A stretch of DNA of 64,000 nucleotides from Tubiluchus corallicola (lineage: Eukaryota > Priapulida > Priapulimorpha > Priapulimorphida > Tubiluchidae), in NCBI GenBank assembly GCA_030141605.1, contig JAQGDQ010000712.1:1-64000 (forward strand), in the 5' to 3' direction. The notes beneath the pieces are model-generated. The model was not told where the DNA came from. It saw only the letters and a list, made by a program, of their open reading frames with translations, and searched no databases. The position numbers and the translations under genes were made by a program. Shown here piece after piece: positions 12,085 to 24,800 of the stretch. The number at the start of each line of letters is the position of its first letter. The stretch's first letter is position 1.

Positions 12085-12765
12085 TATAATTTGAACCAAA
12101 ATGCTACAGGTACTTGCCTACATACTAAACTTGATATGGGTGAGTTATAAATTAGATAATATGGATGAGGCACAATTAAATCCCCTCGGGGTCTTATTTC
12201 TTGTACTCCTTTGCGTAACTTTCTTATCTGTTTTCATCCGGTATGAGCGTTCACTATACGCATATATGTAGCATCCTTTCTTGGCAGTTCTTCAAAAATA
12301 CTGCGGGCTTTGCTCCGAAGAGGCCTAATGTCATACCCTGTCCTAAAACTGTTTTATATACCAACAAGCAAGTTAAATGAAACCTTTGTATTAAAACACT
12401 AGCACTAGGAATCATAATAAAGGTCTATATTAGGGTACGATGGGAAAGGGTACCCTGCACAAGATAAAATATTAGTGAGAAAATGATAATAAGCCTAGAT
12501 TAACATAAAATAACACCTGTGTCCTTTTATCGTTTGTGTCACAGTTTTTGTCCAGCGTGAGAGAATGCTGCTGAGCGCGCTACGACACAGCGGAGGTGGA
12601 GCGATAGACCAGTATGTTTTACGTCAATTGTTTGATTTGCTCAATCATAAATTTACGATAGAGATGGGCCGGACAAAAGTATCAGGCTAGAGCGTTGTAA
12701 AGTCTCGATACGCCCCTGCAGGCCGGGCCTCAAGCCCCTTAACCCTTCCACTGTGTACGTGAAAA
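12085..12765. other. Intergenic stretch, nothing recognised
   Basis: No gene seen. The segment near 12,540-12,735 is GC-richer than its neighbours but shows no open frame or known motif. Confidence 0.4.
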
Positions 12766-12768
12766 ATT

Positions 12769-12855
12769 TTAAAGCTCGCTTAGCGCAGCAGGTTAAGCAG
12801 TTATGTGCTGTAACTCGGTAGTCTGGGCTGCATCGTCTCCAACTCCAAAGAGGAG
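12769..12855 (+). repeat. tRNA-like SINE head
   Basis: The sequence GCTCGCTTAGCGCAGCAGG matches a polymerase III box A (TRGCNNAGYNGG) and continues with a possible D-loop and anticodon arm. The B box is poorly conserved, so a SINE relic or tRNA pseudogene is likelier than a working tRNA. Confidence 0.4.
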
Positions 12856-12859
12856 TACC

Positions 12860-13905
12860 AGTTAATGAATAGTTTCTGCAGATTTATTGGTTTAGAATAA
12901 GCAAACTAGTGTTAAATCCTACTAAAACTAAATGTATTGTCTTCAGAATGCGCAATAAAACGTTAACGATGCCACGAAAATCGTCCTTTTGAACGAATTC
13001 GAAATGAAAGTTTTGGGTATTTTACTGAATGAACATTTGAACTGGAGAGCCCACATAAATATGATTCACTCTGAAATTGTCGTGTGAAAAATTGTTTCAC
13101 TAAAACACACTTAACTACACCTTACAACAGTTTAATACTACCATATTTAATACTTTGAGGACACACTACTTACCCTACTGTCTTGCTTAGGCTTAAGAAA
13201 AATGAGTAGCTTAATCAATAATCTCAAGTAGTGTTATCATGTGAGCCTCTTGCTATATAAACATAATTCTATTATATTAGTTGGCGATTTAATACGACTC
13301 GCACTGCATTTTATGTGTATAAAACAAAAAACTAAACTATTTCCTGCTTTTTTGTAAATCGTGTATCTTTAAACATCTTTAAAGCTCTATGCAACAAGAT
13401 CAAATGAATTCTTAAAGGACAGACCTGGCAAAGCACTTCAATACCAATACTGGACCAAGATTATGGATCACTTTAACTAACGATATTAAACTTTTAACAT
13501 CAATTTTTATCTTCAAAAGAAAATTTAAAAAATATGTTTTTTGAAAATTACTATAAATTGTGATTGCTTATTAGTGTACTCTCTAGTTATTTGTTGTGGC
13601 ATTCGCAAACTCACTTTTCTCTGATTATTTTCTTTAACGTGCAATGTACACCAATATCTTCTATCACAAAACTGTTTTAATTCTGTGTTTCTCTATCCAT
13701 CTTTATCTATCCCCTTGCCTATACTTTCAATGTTTTTTCGTACGCCTTCTTTCTTTCACCACATGCCCGTGATACTTTACACAAGTTTATTTACTTCTCA
13801 AGTACCCCACTTACATACTTTCGTTTTTTGAGATTCTGATTGATTATACATTGCTATTCAATTGTTGTTTAAATGCATGTAATTATGTGGATCTAATAAA
13901 CTTAA
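12860..13905 (+). mobile_element. Second degenerate non-LTR reverse transcriptase fragment
   Basis: Pieces of frame carry motifs of the end of a LINE reverse transcriptase: LVLNPTKTKCIVFRM near 12,910-12,955, MKVLGILLNEHLNW near 13,003-13,043, and a WGHTTYPTVL-like piece near 13,160. Stops and shifts break the frame. It differs in detail from the copy at 11.15 kb and seems to be a separate insertion. Confidence 0.6.
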
Positions 13906-13919
13906 ACATAAACTTAATT

Positions 13920-15660
13920 AGAACGATTTGAGAATTGGCCAAAACTGCAGAACCGCTGGCACAAAAATTCAAAATCGTTCAATTTTTATGCAGGGCTGCT
14001 CTCTTTTAACACTAACCGTACCACTTGTGTTTAGGAATCATTTTCGCCCACCTCGATTATGCAGTTATGCATTTTACCACTGAAAGTCATACAACAAGTC
14101 GCATATTGTTCAGATGTTTTAAATGTGAAGTTAGTAATTTTTATTATGAAACTGGTTTGCAATGTGATTGATTCTTTTTTTACCTACTTAGTTTTATTCT
14201 GCCCAACTGCCTAGATCCCGCGGCGGCCTACACTGACTGGATACTGAAACATGTCAACAGTAAAATCTAGAAATCTAGAAATTTGGAGCGCACTCAAGAG
14301 TTTGACCTAGGACCCCACAAATTAGTAAATAGGATCCTGGTTGTCATGGACTCAATTTTTCGAGTATGCATCATTTATAACGCTGTTTATCATTGCTATG
14401 AATCCGCTTTATCGCAAAAATTTAGAGTACGGGGTAACTCTTTTGTGACGCTATAATATAAAAACTGAACGATATATTTCATGAACGAGAACGTACATCG
14501 CGGCGAAATAGACTTTTTTACAGAGTTATTTTGCAAGCGAGAAATCTGACAGTGAGCATAAGCGCACATTCTACCTGTGTTATAGGCTTTAAGTTTGAAG
14601 TTTTAGTTTTTATCACATTCATTGCAGCATTCAATGCAAGAAAACAAACTATCAAATTGCTGCATCATATGGTGATAATCATGCCTCACATTCAGGTCTA
14701 CTTATAATATTTACCGCATGCATGTTTAGTAGACTTGAATATAGGCCATAGGTGAGTATATGTTAGGTTTCTCGCTGCCAACCATGGCACAATTTGACAG
14801 GATACAACATGGTATCTTTTTTATCCGCGAGCAGCGCGGATCTAAGAAAACCAATACCCTAATTGATGTTGCTGTTGTTACTGTTGGGCATCCACTTTTA
14901 GGCACCGACTCGTAACTCGTAAACGCAGAGTGCTAGTGTCATTAAACCTGCATGATGAGGGTCTCAGACAATAGAGCGGTGAACGTGACCTTAGTTATAG
15001 GGTCAAGAACACAAAACATCGGTCAGAAACAATCCAGAGCACCCACACTGATCACTCCCAAGCACACATGATTAAACTGCACTAGGTCAGGCATTGTCAA
15101 CTGATAAAACTGTCATGCTCGTGGATCAGGATCTGAATTCATTCACTCTTGTTTTACATTTTAAACATTGAGTTTCTACGGCATTAAGTAAGTAATCTTT
15201 AATATTTTTGTATTGAAATTACATTTTACATTGTGTTGTTACTATGCTAAATAATAAATATCAAACAAATTAGGTGATGATAGAGAATAAGAGTGTTGTG
15301 ATTTCTATTCTTTTAACAAATACTTGGATGATTTTACATTTTGCTCAGCGTGCTCCTAGATAAAGGATTAGTTGAATGGTCACTGCATGATCTTAGCTGG
15401 TTATGTTTAATCATTAGTAATAGTACACCTTGGTTTACAATTTGTTTACTATGATTCTGTGAAGAAATCTAACAGCACATTTACATTGATCTGATCTCTC
15501 TTGACATTCTCTAAGATCACATTCATACTAAGATTGTTTATTTGGATGCGTTTAACACTACTCATTTTGAAATTGTTTATCTAATACACCAACGTTGAAA
15601 TAGTTTACTTGTCGTAAAAGTACGTTATGGATACAATATTTTTCTTTGCCATCATTTATA
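13920..15660. other. Intergenic stretch, nothing recognised
   Basis: AT-rich DNA with no gene, RNA or transposon end that could be supported on either strand. Confidence 0.4.
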
Positions 15661-15668
15661 CTTTCAGG

Positions 15669-15778
15669 TGACCACAGTCGGCATCATCCACAGTTCACGG
15701 TATAGCCTGAAAGTTCTAATACGTGTATACTAAATTTGTGCAGTGTACACAAAGTGTGACTGATAGACAGCGATCATG
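15669..15778 (+). other. Possible noncoding 5' exon upstream of HERC1
   Basis: A stretch with higher GC than its flanks is bounded by a good acceptor (ATACTTTCAG at 15,659-15,668) and a good donor (GTAAGTC from 15,779). It has no long frame. It lies about 2.9 kb upstream of the HERC1 start codon and could be an untranslated exon, but nothing else supports this. Confidence 0.2.
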
Positions 15779-16044
15779 TAAGTCGTGCTGTCGTCTTTAA
15801 TTCATATATAATGTATTTGTAATGTAATTGCTTTGGGTCGGCGTGCCTTGTAGCAAAATATTAAAACCAAAAATAAGGATAGGGCTATGTATTAAATTAT
15901 TGTATTGCATAATGTACGGGACTATGCATTAACTTAGTCTATTATCTATGCATAATATACGGCCAAACCGTTTGGTCGAAACTGATTGTCTTTGACGATC
16001 CGATGCGTCGCCTAACTCAGATTTGTTTACTTTTTGTTTAGTAG

Positions 16045-16110
16045 ATGCCGCTCCATTCGACGAACTCGAAGACACTCAAGGCAGAAGTCGATGAACGCTT
16101 CAAATCATGA
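16045..16110 (+). CDS. Short open frame of 21 codons, doubtful
   Basis: An ATG-started frame of 21 codons ending in TGA sits in a locally GC-richer patch directly after a TTTGTTTAG that could be an acceptor. It is hydrophilic and charged. It may be an upstream frame in the HERC1 leader or chance. Confidence 0.12.
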   Translation: MPLHSTNSKTLKAEVDERFKS

Positions 16111-17120
16111 GTGTTTTACTTTTTAAACTACGGATTGGGGTTTTCACTGGTTTTAGATTAAGCTAGGTAGATTAACTGTTGAGCATTCTTTCTTAATAGA
16201 GAAACAAACTTGATCTTTAGTAGAGATTACTTCATTAACATATCAATGATGTGCTTGGTGACTGCTCAGTTGCTTCATATAAATTAAAGTCTGCTTGGTG
16301 GTAGCATTTCGACACTAGATGCAGCAGCTAATAGTTCTGTCACGTGTCATTAAAGCCGTATGGCTGTACCTTCATATGAATGCTCCCTAAGCAGGGATGT
16401 TTGATAATCGTCTTGTGGAATCTCAGCATGTACATTGTACAATGATGGAAGCTTGTATACTTTTATCATGTCACCTCAGACCTATTTATACTGCATGCTA
16501 GACAGTTCTGGTACATTCAAGGCCTTTAATCACTCTTTGTAAGGCAGCCTTTTTACCAATGTAGCCATCTTGGTTACTTCATGAAGAATACCTTCAGTCA
16601 GCTTCTGCATTTTTAACTCAAGATAAGCTGTACTATAGGCATAAAGCTAACAGTAACAGTTGCTAACACAAAAGTACGAGTCAAGCAATTCACTTTAGGC
16701 TCATTATCACAGTTACATTAATAGGTTTAAAATGACAGAATACCTAGCAGCAGCACAAAATTTACAGTGGGTCTAATGATGTTACAAGCCCTCATTTGCT
16801 TAAATTTTAGCATACAGCTTCACGATATAAATATCCCTCTAAACCCACTTTTTCTTGTACACTCATTACTTGTTTTTCTCGGATAATGAGTTTTACCAAC
16901 CATCTTTCTCAGTTCTTGTTTTGTCTAAATCCATTTCTAACTCACCTAATATGTGTGTAAAAAATTTCCGCCATGATTTACTGCTAAACAGTTACATTAC
17001 ATCTTAACTATTGTATATGTTCATGAGTAATTGCTCCTGGTCAAAAATGTTTACAAAGATTGTTCCTATTGTGGTGTAGCATGGCATTTTGATTGTGCTT
17101 TGTAATTTTTCTGACTTTGT
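16111..17120. other. Intergenic stretch, nothing recognised
   Basis: No convincing gene or repeat end was found here. Confidence 0.4.
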
Positions 17121-17127
17121 TCAATAA

Positions 17128-17810
17128 AGCCAGCATTTCACGGGTCTGTGACTTTTTTCAACGATTGAAAAAGTCCTACAGAATTGAAAAAATTCTCACA
17201 ACTGTGTTTTGTCGCTTTATGCAAAATTCTAAATAATTCTGCACAATTTGCAAATTTCAAGATTTTTTTATCGGACGAAAATTGCGTGAATGTTGCAACA
17301 ATTTTGCGCATATTTAGTGACTTGTGCGACAAGACGAATGTGGCACGACATTCGCACAGATGTATTACTATCATTTGACCACCATTTAGCAGGATTTTCA
17401 TGGAAAAAGTGCGAGACAGCTGAGGGTGTTCAAAATGTTGAAAAGTACTCATCAGGCGCCACTTTTATCAAAAGCATATCAATATGTTCTCCAAGTCTTC
17501 ACGAACTCTGAAACTGTTGACGAACATTAATAATTGGTGTCATATTTGTGCAGGTTTGCACATGTCAGGCAACTTTTCCAACAGTTTGCAAAAGTTTTGG
17601 CGAGTTCGCGAGTTTTGCAACTCTGGTGACAAACTTTAAACATTTTAAATTTTTTGTTAAAGCCAGCAATCCTTTGGTGACGAACGCCGATGAATGTTTT
17701 GTGACTATTTGGGAAACTTTTGGACCAATGCTGAACTATTTGGTGACTGTCGGACTTAGAAATTTGCAGATAGTCACCAATGTCGCGAATCCTGTAAAAC
17801 CCTGGCTTAA
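17128..17810. mobile_element. Probable non-autonomous DNA transposon with imperfect inverted ends
   Basis: The left end (GCCAGCATTTCACGGG) and the inverse of the right end (GCCAGGGTTTTACAGG) match at 12 of 16 positions, with about 680 bp between. The inside has recurrent TTTGCAA, TTGCGAC and GTGAC words and overlapping open frames on both strands, which fit a repetitive palindromic element rather than genes. Flanking octamers are only partly alike, so no clear target-site duplication remains. Confidence 0.5.
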
Positions 17811-17829
17811 AAGTGTTTGGTCAGAGTAA

Positions 17830-18635
17830 CAATTATCTATATTTACTTACTTACTAAAACGCTACATTAACAATTCACTATGAAAACAAATCTGTACATC
17901 CTTGTGATTTTTTAGTTTTCCATCATACTGGTTACTCATATTTTTCTGGTAGTGTCATAAACATGAAAATGTAACCAAAGAAACATTATAAATGCAAATG
18001 ATCACATAAAATTATTTTAAAATCTTATAAAATTTACATAAATTTTATACAAATTAACAAAACGTATTCTCTTGTTCCATTGATAAAACTAACAGTTAGC
18101 AAAATGCTTTTTGTGTAAAGGCACTGTCAATGCTTCTCCCTCAAACAATACGTTTATTCCACCAAAACAGACATTGAAACTTTGCAGATTGCAGGTATAA
18201 CAGAAATTACAGGTAAAGTCTAGTCTGAACAATGAACATGTAATCTTCATCACTTATCGGCAGACCGCAAAGGCCACCTGATTCAAGCAGCGGGCCAACC
18301 ATTCCCCAAGGGAAGAGGCTGCTTGATTCAAGTTGTGGGCTAAACCATTCCTTACCGCGAGTAGTCCAAAGTCACTGTGTGTTTTCCACGGGGATAATAG
18401 GTGCTGTTACATTTAATTTGTGTTACAGCTAGCCATGTTTTTTTTTCACGAAGTGCAACACTTCTTTACAGTTTCGTATAGCATTCAGGCTTCAGCGCAA
18501 TAACTTTGTAAGCTCTTTGATCTGTAATGCGGATATATATATATATATTGGTGTGTTTCTTTTCGCTGCCAACTACAGCAGTTTTTCAAAAATGCTTGTT
18601 CGTTGCAGATCATGAAAAAAACATTTTCATGAGAG
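17830..18635 (+). promoter_or_regulatory. HERC1: Region upstream of the HERC1 start codon
   Basis: Probably holds the HERC1 promoter and leader. A partly conserved tandem duplication (GATTCAAGCAGCGGGCC...AACCATTCC, then GATTCAAGTTGTGGGCT...AACCATTCC) lies at 18,277-18,351. A TA run at 18,532-18,549 could be mistaken for a TATA box. A CGTTGCAG at 18,601-18,608 could be the acceptor of an untranslated first exon. A 6-codon upstream frame starts at 18,612. None of these is tested. Confidence 0.3.
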
Positions 18636-18812
18636 ATGGATGGTCAAGACTCGTCTACGAGTGGCGTTCATCCTTTTAAGTTGAAATGGTGTGAACACCT
18701 GAACAGCTCTTGGGTGCTGGAAGACTGCGAAACGATTGCCAGTAGGGATGGAATACTGTCGCTTTACGATCGCCTGCTGTCAAATAAGGAAGCCATTAGT
18801 GTGCCAAATCAG
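18636..18812 (+). CDS. HERC1: HERC1 exon 1, start codon, residues 1-59
   Basis: This ATG is chosen because it is the first in frame with the conserved [12 protein letters not shown] block and the upstream ATGs at 18,612 and 18,629 are out of frame. The N-terminal 12 residues are Ser/Thr-rich and not conserved. Donor AATCAG|GTGTGT, phase 0. Intron 18,813-19,519 holds a diverged interspersed repeat. Confidence 0.85.
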
Positions 18813-21800
18813 GTGTGTTTCGTACTCGTGGATTTTCAGATAACTTGTTAAATACATGTAATACTATTCTAAATGATAATATTCACTCTAATTCTAGAGT
18901 GTGAGTAGAAAAGTTGTCTGTTGTTAAGCCTTTGTAACCATCATCAGGATCTGGTATTTCCATTACAATTACAAATTGTAATTTAAAGACTAATAATACT
19001 AACCAGCTCTTAGACTGGTTCTTACCTCATATGCAATTTTGTCACACAAATAACAGTACTAGTAAATAAGTTTTGAGTTCTCGAACACGGCTGCTAATTA
19101 CTGTAGCACTTTGAACAGGGCCTTACCTGGGGACATCAGTACACTGTGCAAGAAAACCACCATTAAACCAAGCTTATGAGAAACCTTTGCATCTAAGTGA
19201 TGACGCCAGCATGCTAAGTTAGTGTGCAAAAGTAGCGCCATATTACTTGATTTCACTGCACTGATGGCGATATTTGTCGTGCGATTTTTGTAATGATTCC
19301 AAAAAATAAGTTTAAAATGGTAGTGGTAATAAAATCGATTTATATAGGTAGCTGAGAAAATAATTGAAGATCAACATAAAAGCCTAAATCGATTAACTAC
19401 CCCACAATATTACAGGTATTTTAGTTATAAATTGTAATAAATTATTCACACTGATGTACGTGTTGATTTTGCTTCCATGCATGTAATAAAAAATAAACAG
19501 CTTAGATCTGTGTTTTCAGGTATTGCACCTCAAAGGTCCGATGCTGCCGGATTTCCAGCGTGAGAGTCTGTCCGCAGAAGAGAAACATCTGTTTCTGGAC
19601 TCGCTGCTGACCAGTCAGTTGAAGCTAGCTCAAGCTGTCTGCGCCGACACGCCTTTTGCTAATATCCTACTGCGTCGCCAGGTGGTGCTGCAGAGAATTT
19701 TCTACGCTATTTCAAATAAATATCATGATAAGGTATGTTGAACGTATCCTACTTTTTATTCATTTAATAGATTGGATTGATTGTAACACCCCTAGAGTAG
19801 TTAACTGAACCAGTGAAATTCATTTGGTCCCTAAATGAGTTTCTCTCCTCATTTTTTGTATTACTTGTTTATCAAGGTAAAAGTATACATCTTAACACCA
19901 ATACTACTGTAAAATCATTTCTGATAATTAAATAATAGACTAAAATTTTAGTTAACGGTAGGTAAGTCCAACTATTGGTGATATCAAAAGTGAATATAAT
20001 TTTCAACAGCAAGGATTGCACGTGTTTGCAAAAGCGAAAATTAAAGATACAGTGCTACAGTAAGAGATACAGTGTGCTAGTGTTATACTAAAACCCTGCA
20101 AGTTTTAAGATAAAAATTCAAGTTTAAAATTTACTGCTGTGCTCACGCATGAGCTCTCGAACATGTGTACTATGTCAGAAAGGAATACCTCCGAACTGAG
20201 AGGTACAACGCCTGTTTTTTGTGCAGATGGCGCATTTTTGAATAGTGCTTATCTGACTAACGAATGGTGAAGTGCATGTAACAACACTACAAACTAACCG
20301 CGCGAATGTGAAATTACATTTGTGTGGTAATAATTCTTTCACATAAGTCATTCATGAAAAAATAGTGTGTTCCTTTGCAATATTTTAAAGAAAGAGCAGA
20401 TTGTTTTTGACCTACAGTTTAAAATTGGATCCGGTTTTCCTCAAACCATTCTACTTGACTTTGTCATAATATAACTTTTGGGTTACAATCTTAATGTTTT
20501 TTTAAGTTAATATGAAAATCTGTTTCTGGGAAAACCATTTTGTTTAAGTGAAAAACTGTTTTCAGGAAAATTTTACTGCAGAATATTATGCTGCATTGCA
20601 TCTTGTGCACTTTTATTTTCTCTCTCAAGTTACCTAACTCCAGACCATGTGAAGCCTTTCAGTCAAAATTGCTTCTTATTGCTTTTTAAACCACTTTTTA
20701 TTTTATTTTCCGGGATTAACGACTGAAACAGTGAACGATTACTCGCTTATATGAACAAATAAGTAATATATGATTCATTAAGTTTATTAAAAATGTGATT
20801 AACGGAATAGTATAAATGCAGCCTAATAGCAGAGTTTAGTGGTGGGACATCAGCTTCATTTTCTAATCGATTAATCAGTTCCAAAATTGATTCGACAATC
20901 AATTATAATTGGTTTTCAGCAAAATTTCAGGCATAAAATTAGAATATTGGTAGATGTAAAAAATGTAAAGTAAATAATAAGTTTTAAACAAGTTTATTTT
21001 ACTAGTTGGAGTTCACGAAACAGTTCAACAAAGGTGACTTATTTTTTCTTAAAAAACCAGGTATTCATGCCTATGAGAAACATTCTCATCTAGGCAGTGA
21101 CACCAGGTAGATAAGTTGCTGTGCAAAAGTAGTGCTATATTGCTTGATTTCAACAAAATCATTGTGTTTTTACCAAAAAATAAGTGAAATATGGCATTTA
21201 AAAAATTCAATCGATTTGTGTCGGCAGCTGAAACAAATTATAGGTGATTCGTAATAAAAGCCTTCACCAATTGTAATTGATTAAATGCATTAATTGCTCG
21301 CCCACTTCTAGAGTCACTAACGCTGTAAATGTTTACTTTGTTTAGTTGATTAGTTGTTTACTTGCTTACTTGTTTGTGTAACTTGCTGAAAGCATTTAAA
21401 ATTTAATGATTATTATTTCACTTATAAATATGCTCTTTAAGGACAAGGCAAAACAACAACCAGACAGTATTGACGGAGGTGCCGGAAGCGTGTCGGAGAA
21501 GCACTCTCTCGACAAATCACGTTCCGGAAGCGATGCATTGGTAGAGATGGGCATTCGTACGGGACTTAGTCTGCTGTTTGCTTTGCTGAGACAGAGCTGG
21601 AGCCAGAATCCTTCCCCTACGGCTGCTCCGGGGACAATTAGCTTATGCAATGAGGTGCTACGCACAGCAACTGATGTAAGACGACTTTTCCATTTTGCTA
21701 ACAGCTAATTTATCTTTGTAATATTGAAAATTATTTTTATTTTCTTATATCTTTTACGATGTTGAACTTTATATTAAATATTTTTTATTTTATTTTATTT

Positions 21801-24800
21801 AAGAACATTTACATTTTTGAGTAAGAAACTGGCAGCAGGCATATAGCACTTATGCTGGCCATAAAATACAATATGGAGTAATTTAAAATATATTTACAAT
21901 CACACTTATTAATCAAGTACATGTGCAGTAAATATTTTATCATTAAGTGAAAAAATTTAAAAACTTAAATGGAGAGAGACTACAGTAAAGGAAAAATGGC
22001 TTAAATAAAATGATTAAACTTGCAGTAGCGTAAAAAGTTGTAGTTTGCTAGTTTAGTATTGAAACTGCGATGCTTGGTGGATTTACCCACATCATAATCA
22101 AGATTATTCCGCATAGGGTCTATTCTATTTGCAAACGAATTTATACCAAAACGTATAAACTTAATCTAGAATAATATTTGAACAATTTGTAACTGTGACT
22201 ATGTAAATTTTGGGCAGGAGCATAACAAAGGAAATCACCAAATGACAAATATGCTAATTTACGCCGTATTTTATAAATCATCTTAAGATAAAAAATTACT
22301 CACCTGACTTTTAGCTATTGTAAATCTAAGATACGTAACTTGTCCAAGTAGTTACGTAATTTCATGTAAATACAAGTTCACAAATAGAGAAATTGTCATT
22401 TTACACTTCAATAGCCAGACAGTGTCCAAAATCATGAACTGACGTGTGACAGTTAAGGGTTAAGTATTACTGTGATCAATTACCCATCCTTTATGTTGCC
22501 AAAGAGTAATGATTATTTTTTATCAGTGAACATTGGTTTTTATTTACATATTTATTCACTAATCATGAGTAAACAAGATATAAATAACTAGTTTTACTTT
22601 TATATTGTTTTTAGTAAGTTTGTGTATTTACATGTAGAAAATATCTGTCTGTTCTTTTTTCATCTATATTGTAAGTAATTGATGTGCAATATCATTTGTG
22701 AATGTGATGAACAGTGTGGTTAATCAAGTCAAATTGTTTTTCTCTGCTGCAGATTGTTAGTTCTCTGCCTCCTCTTTCGCTGGCTAATGAAAGCAAGATG
22801 CCACAGATCGGAATCGACAGCTTGAATCAGGTTACCATGTTTTTGAAAAGTGCGACTCTACCTAATTCTGGCGCTGACATCACTGGAAAGCATTTGGCTT
22901 CTGAGCTATTATTGGGTATTGCTCCTACATCTTCATTTAGTTTTATTTTGAACTCCCATGTGATCAATTTCATTTGATAATTTATTGAGGAAAATAGTGC
23001 AAGTCTGTTTTTCATGTATAATAGTGTGAGCTAGTGCACCACAAATAGTTGAGAAGTTTTTGCTTGTTTTGCAACACACTGTCAGCAGTTAGGCTAAGCA
23101 GTGGTGCCATTTATACGATAATTTGAGGTTTCGTAAGGGACATAAAATTGACTATGATAATCATATCAGGAATTATACTATAATTTAGAAATCTGAAACA
23201 AAAACAAAAACGTGAAAAAGTTGTGCACTAAAAATATTCAGAACGTTAGTGTTAACCAGTGGGCACTAAATAAACTTTAGTTGCAGTTCCCTGAAAGCAA
23301 AAAATAGAATGCCCATGATGGTTCCGATAAAGCTTGATTCTGCACATGCAGAAATTTGTGACCTTTTACAGTGTTTTAATAAATGAATTTTACACTTGTT
23401 GATGCCCCTTTTGCTGATATAGTTACTATAATTATACAATAATTTGCTGCAATATACAATAATTTTGGGTTGTGGGAAATTCAGCAGAAAACATGATAAT
23501 TTGGCAGAAAATACCATAATTTTTAGCTTCCATTATGATAATCAACATCATACAAAATGGCAACCCCGAAGAAAAGTGCTTGCTTCTGCTGTAACACGCT
23601 ACAAGTAATTTGGAACTGTACACAAGTCTTACTCTAATTATTTAAATTTTAAAAAAATTCCAGATGTTGGTAGCACATTTGGCATCCAAGAATATGAAAA
23701 TAGGTTGGTTCCAAACTTGACTAAATGCAAACTCTTTTACTTTTCATTGTTTAACGTTTACTTGTTCTGATATTGTTGCCTAGTATGAATTTGAAATTGA
23801 GACTGAAATTGTGTACAAGCAATCAATCTTTTGCTAGCTTTTCTAAAGAAGAAAATCTGTGTGCCTTCATTAGTTAATTAATTTAGAAACCCTTAACTCT
23901 TTCACTACGGAAGGCAACATACTGCCGCATATGTTTTTCATGCAAAGGATGGAAGGCGGTAGACTGTTACCCGAGCTCAGCACTAAGCACAGTTACCCAG
24001 GTCTGTTTATTTTACTGCTACGGTCATGCAAAACATTGTAGAAAAGTTAAACAGCCGTGGGATTGGGGTTGCTTTGCAAAAGATGACACTAATCAGCCAA
24101 TAAGCATCTGAAACCAAGTGCATTCCACAATACTGTACTGTATGGTATGTTCCCATGCAAAATCACTTGTAGGTCATTATGAAACGTATGTTTAGTTGAT
24201 TGTTCTGCATTCTTATAAAATGCTTGCATATTATGGATTAGTATTGCGTCTTTTATGAAAACTGGTTTCTAATATAAGTGCATGCTTATCTATGACGTTG
24301 TGCACATGTGTGTGCATACATGAGTGCATGTATGTGTGTGCATGTGTAGGAATAAAACTAATATTCAATATTAGTACTCAATAACGAACAACTATTTGTT
24401 TATTTATAAGATTCTGTTTTATTAACACATCACAAGAAGTTATTGTCAAATGTGCAAAAGTCAATGTGGCCCAGTTAAAAAGCAACTACCTAGTGAAAGA
24501 GTTAAGTAAATTAAGCTAACTGGAGATAGCCATCTGACAAAACCATGTTCCTGTAAGCTACGTAAAAGTGACCATTTGGTCAAGCAGTCATATGTGTCAT
24601 GATTACGTGGATGGTTACCAAAAATAGCTGGAACTGCCGTGTGCTTGAAAGACCATGTTTCTTTGCTTTCGGCACTTTTTGCATGAGGTGGTACCTTATT
24701 TCTTGCATTTTTCCTCAATTTTAATTACAGGATTGGTTAGACTTGATAAGCGAACGTTCGTTGTTTCGGCTCTTTTCACTTGAGTTTAGTATGAGATTTG

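Noticed and set aside
17138-17829. Several overlapping frames of 64-104 codons on both strands
   Set aside because: They coincide with the inverted-end element; mirrored frames on both strands are expected from palindromic repeats.
18532-18549. TA run upstream of HERC1 as a TATA box
   Set aside because: It is a simple dinucleotide repeat and its distance to any transcription start is unknown.
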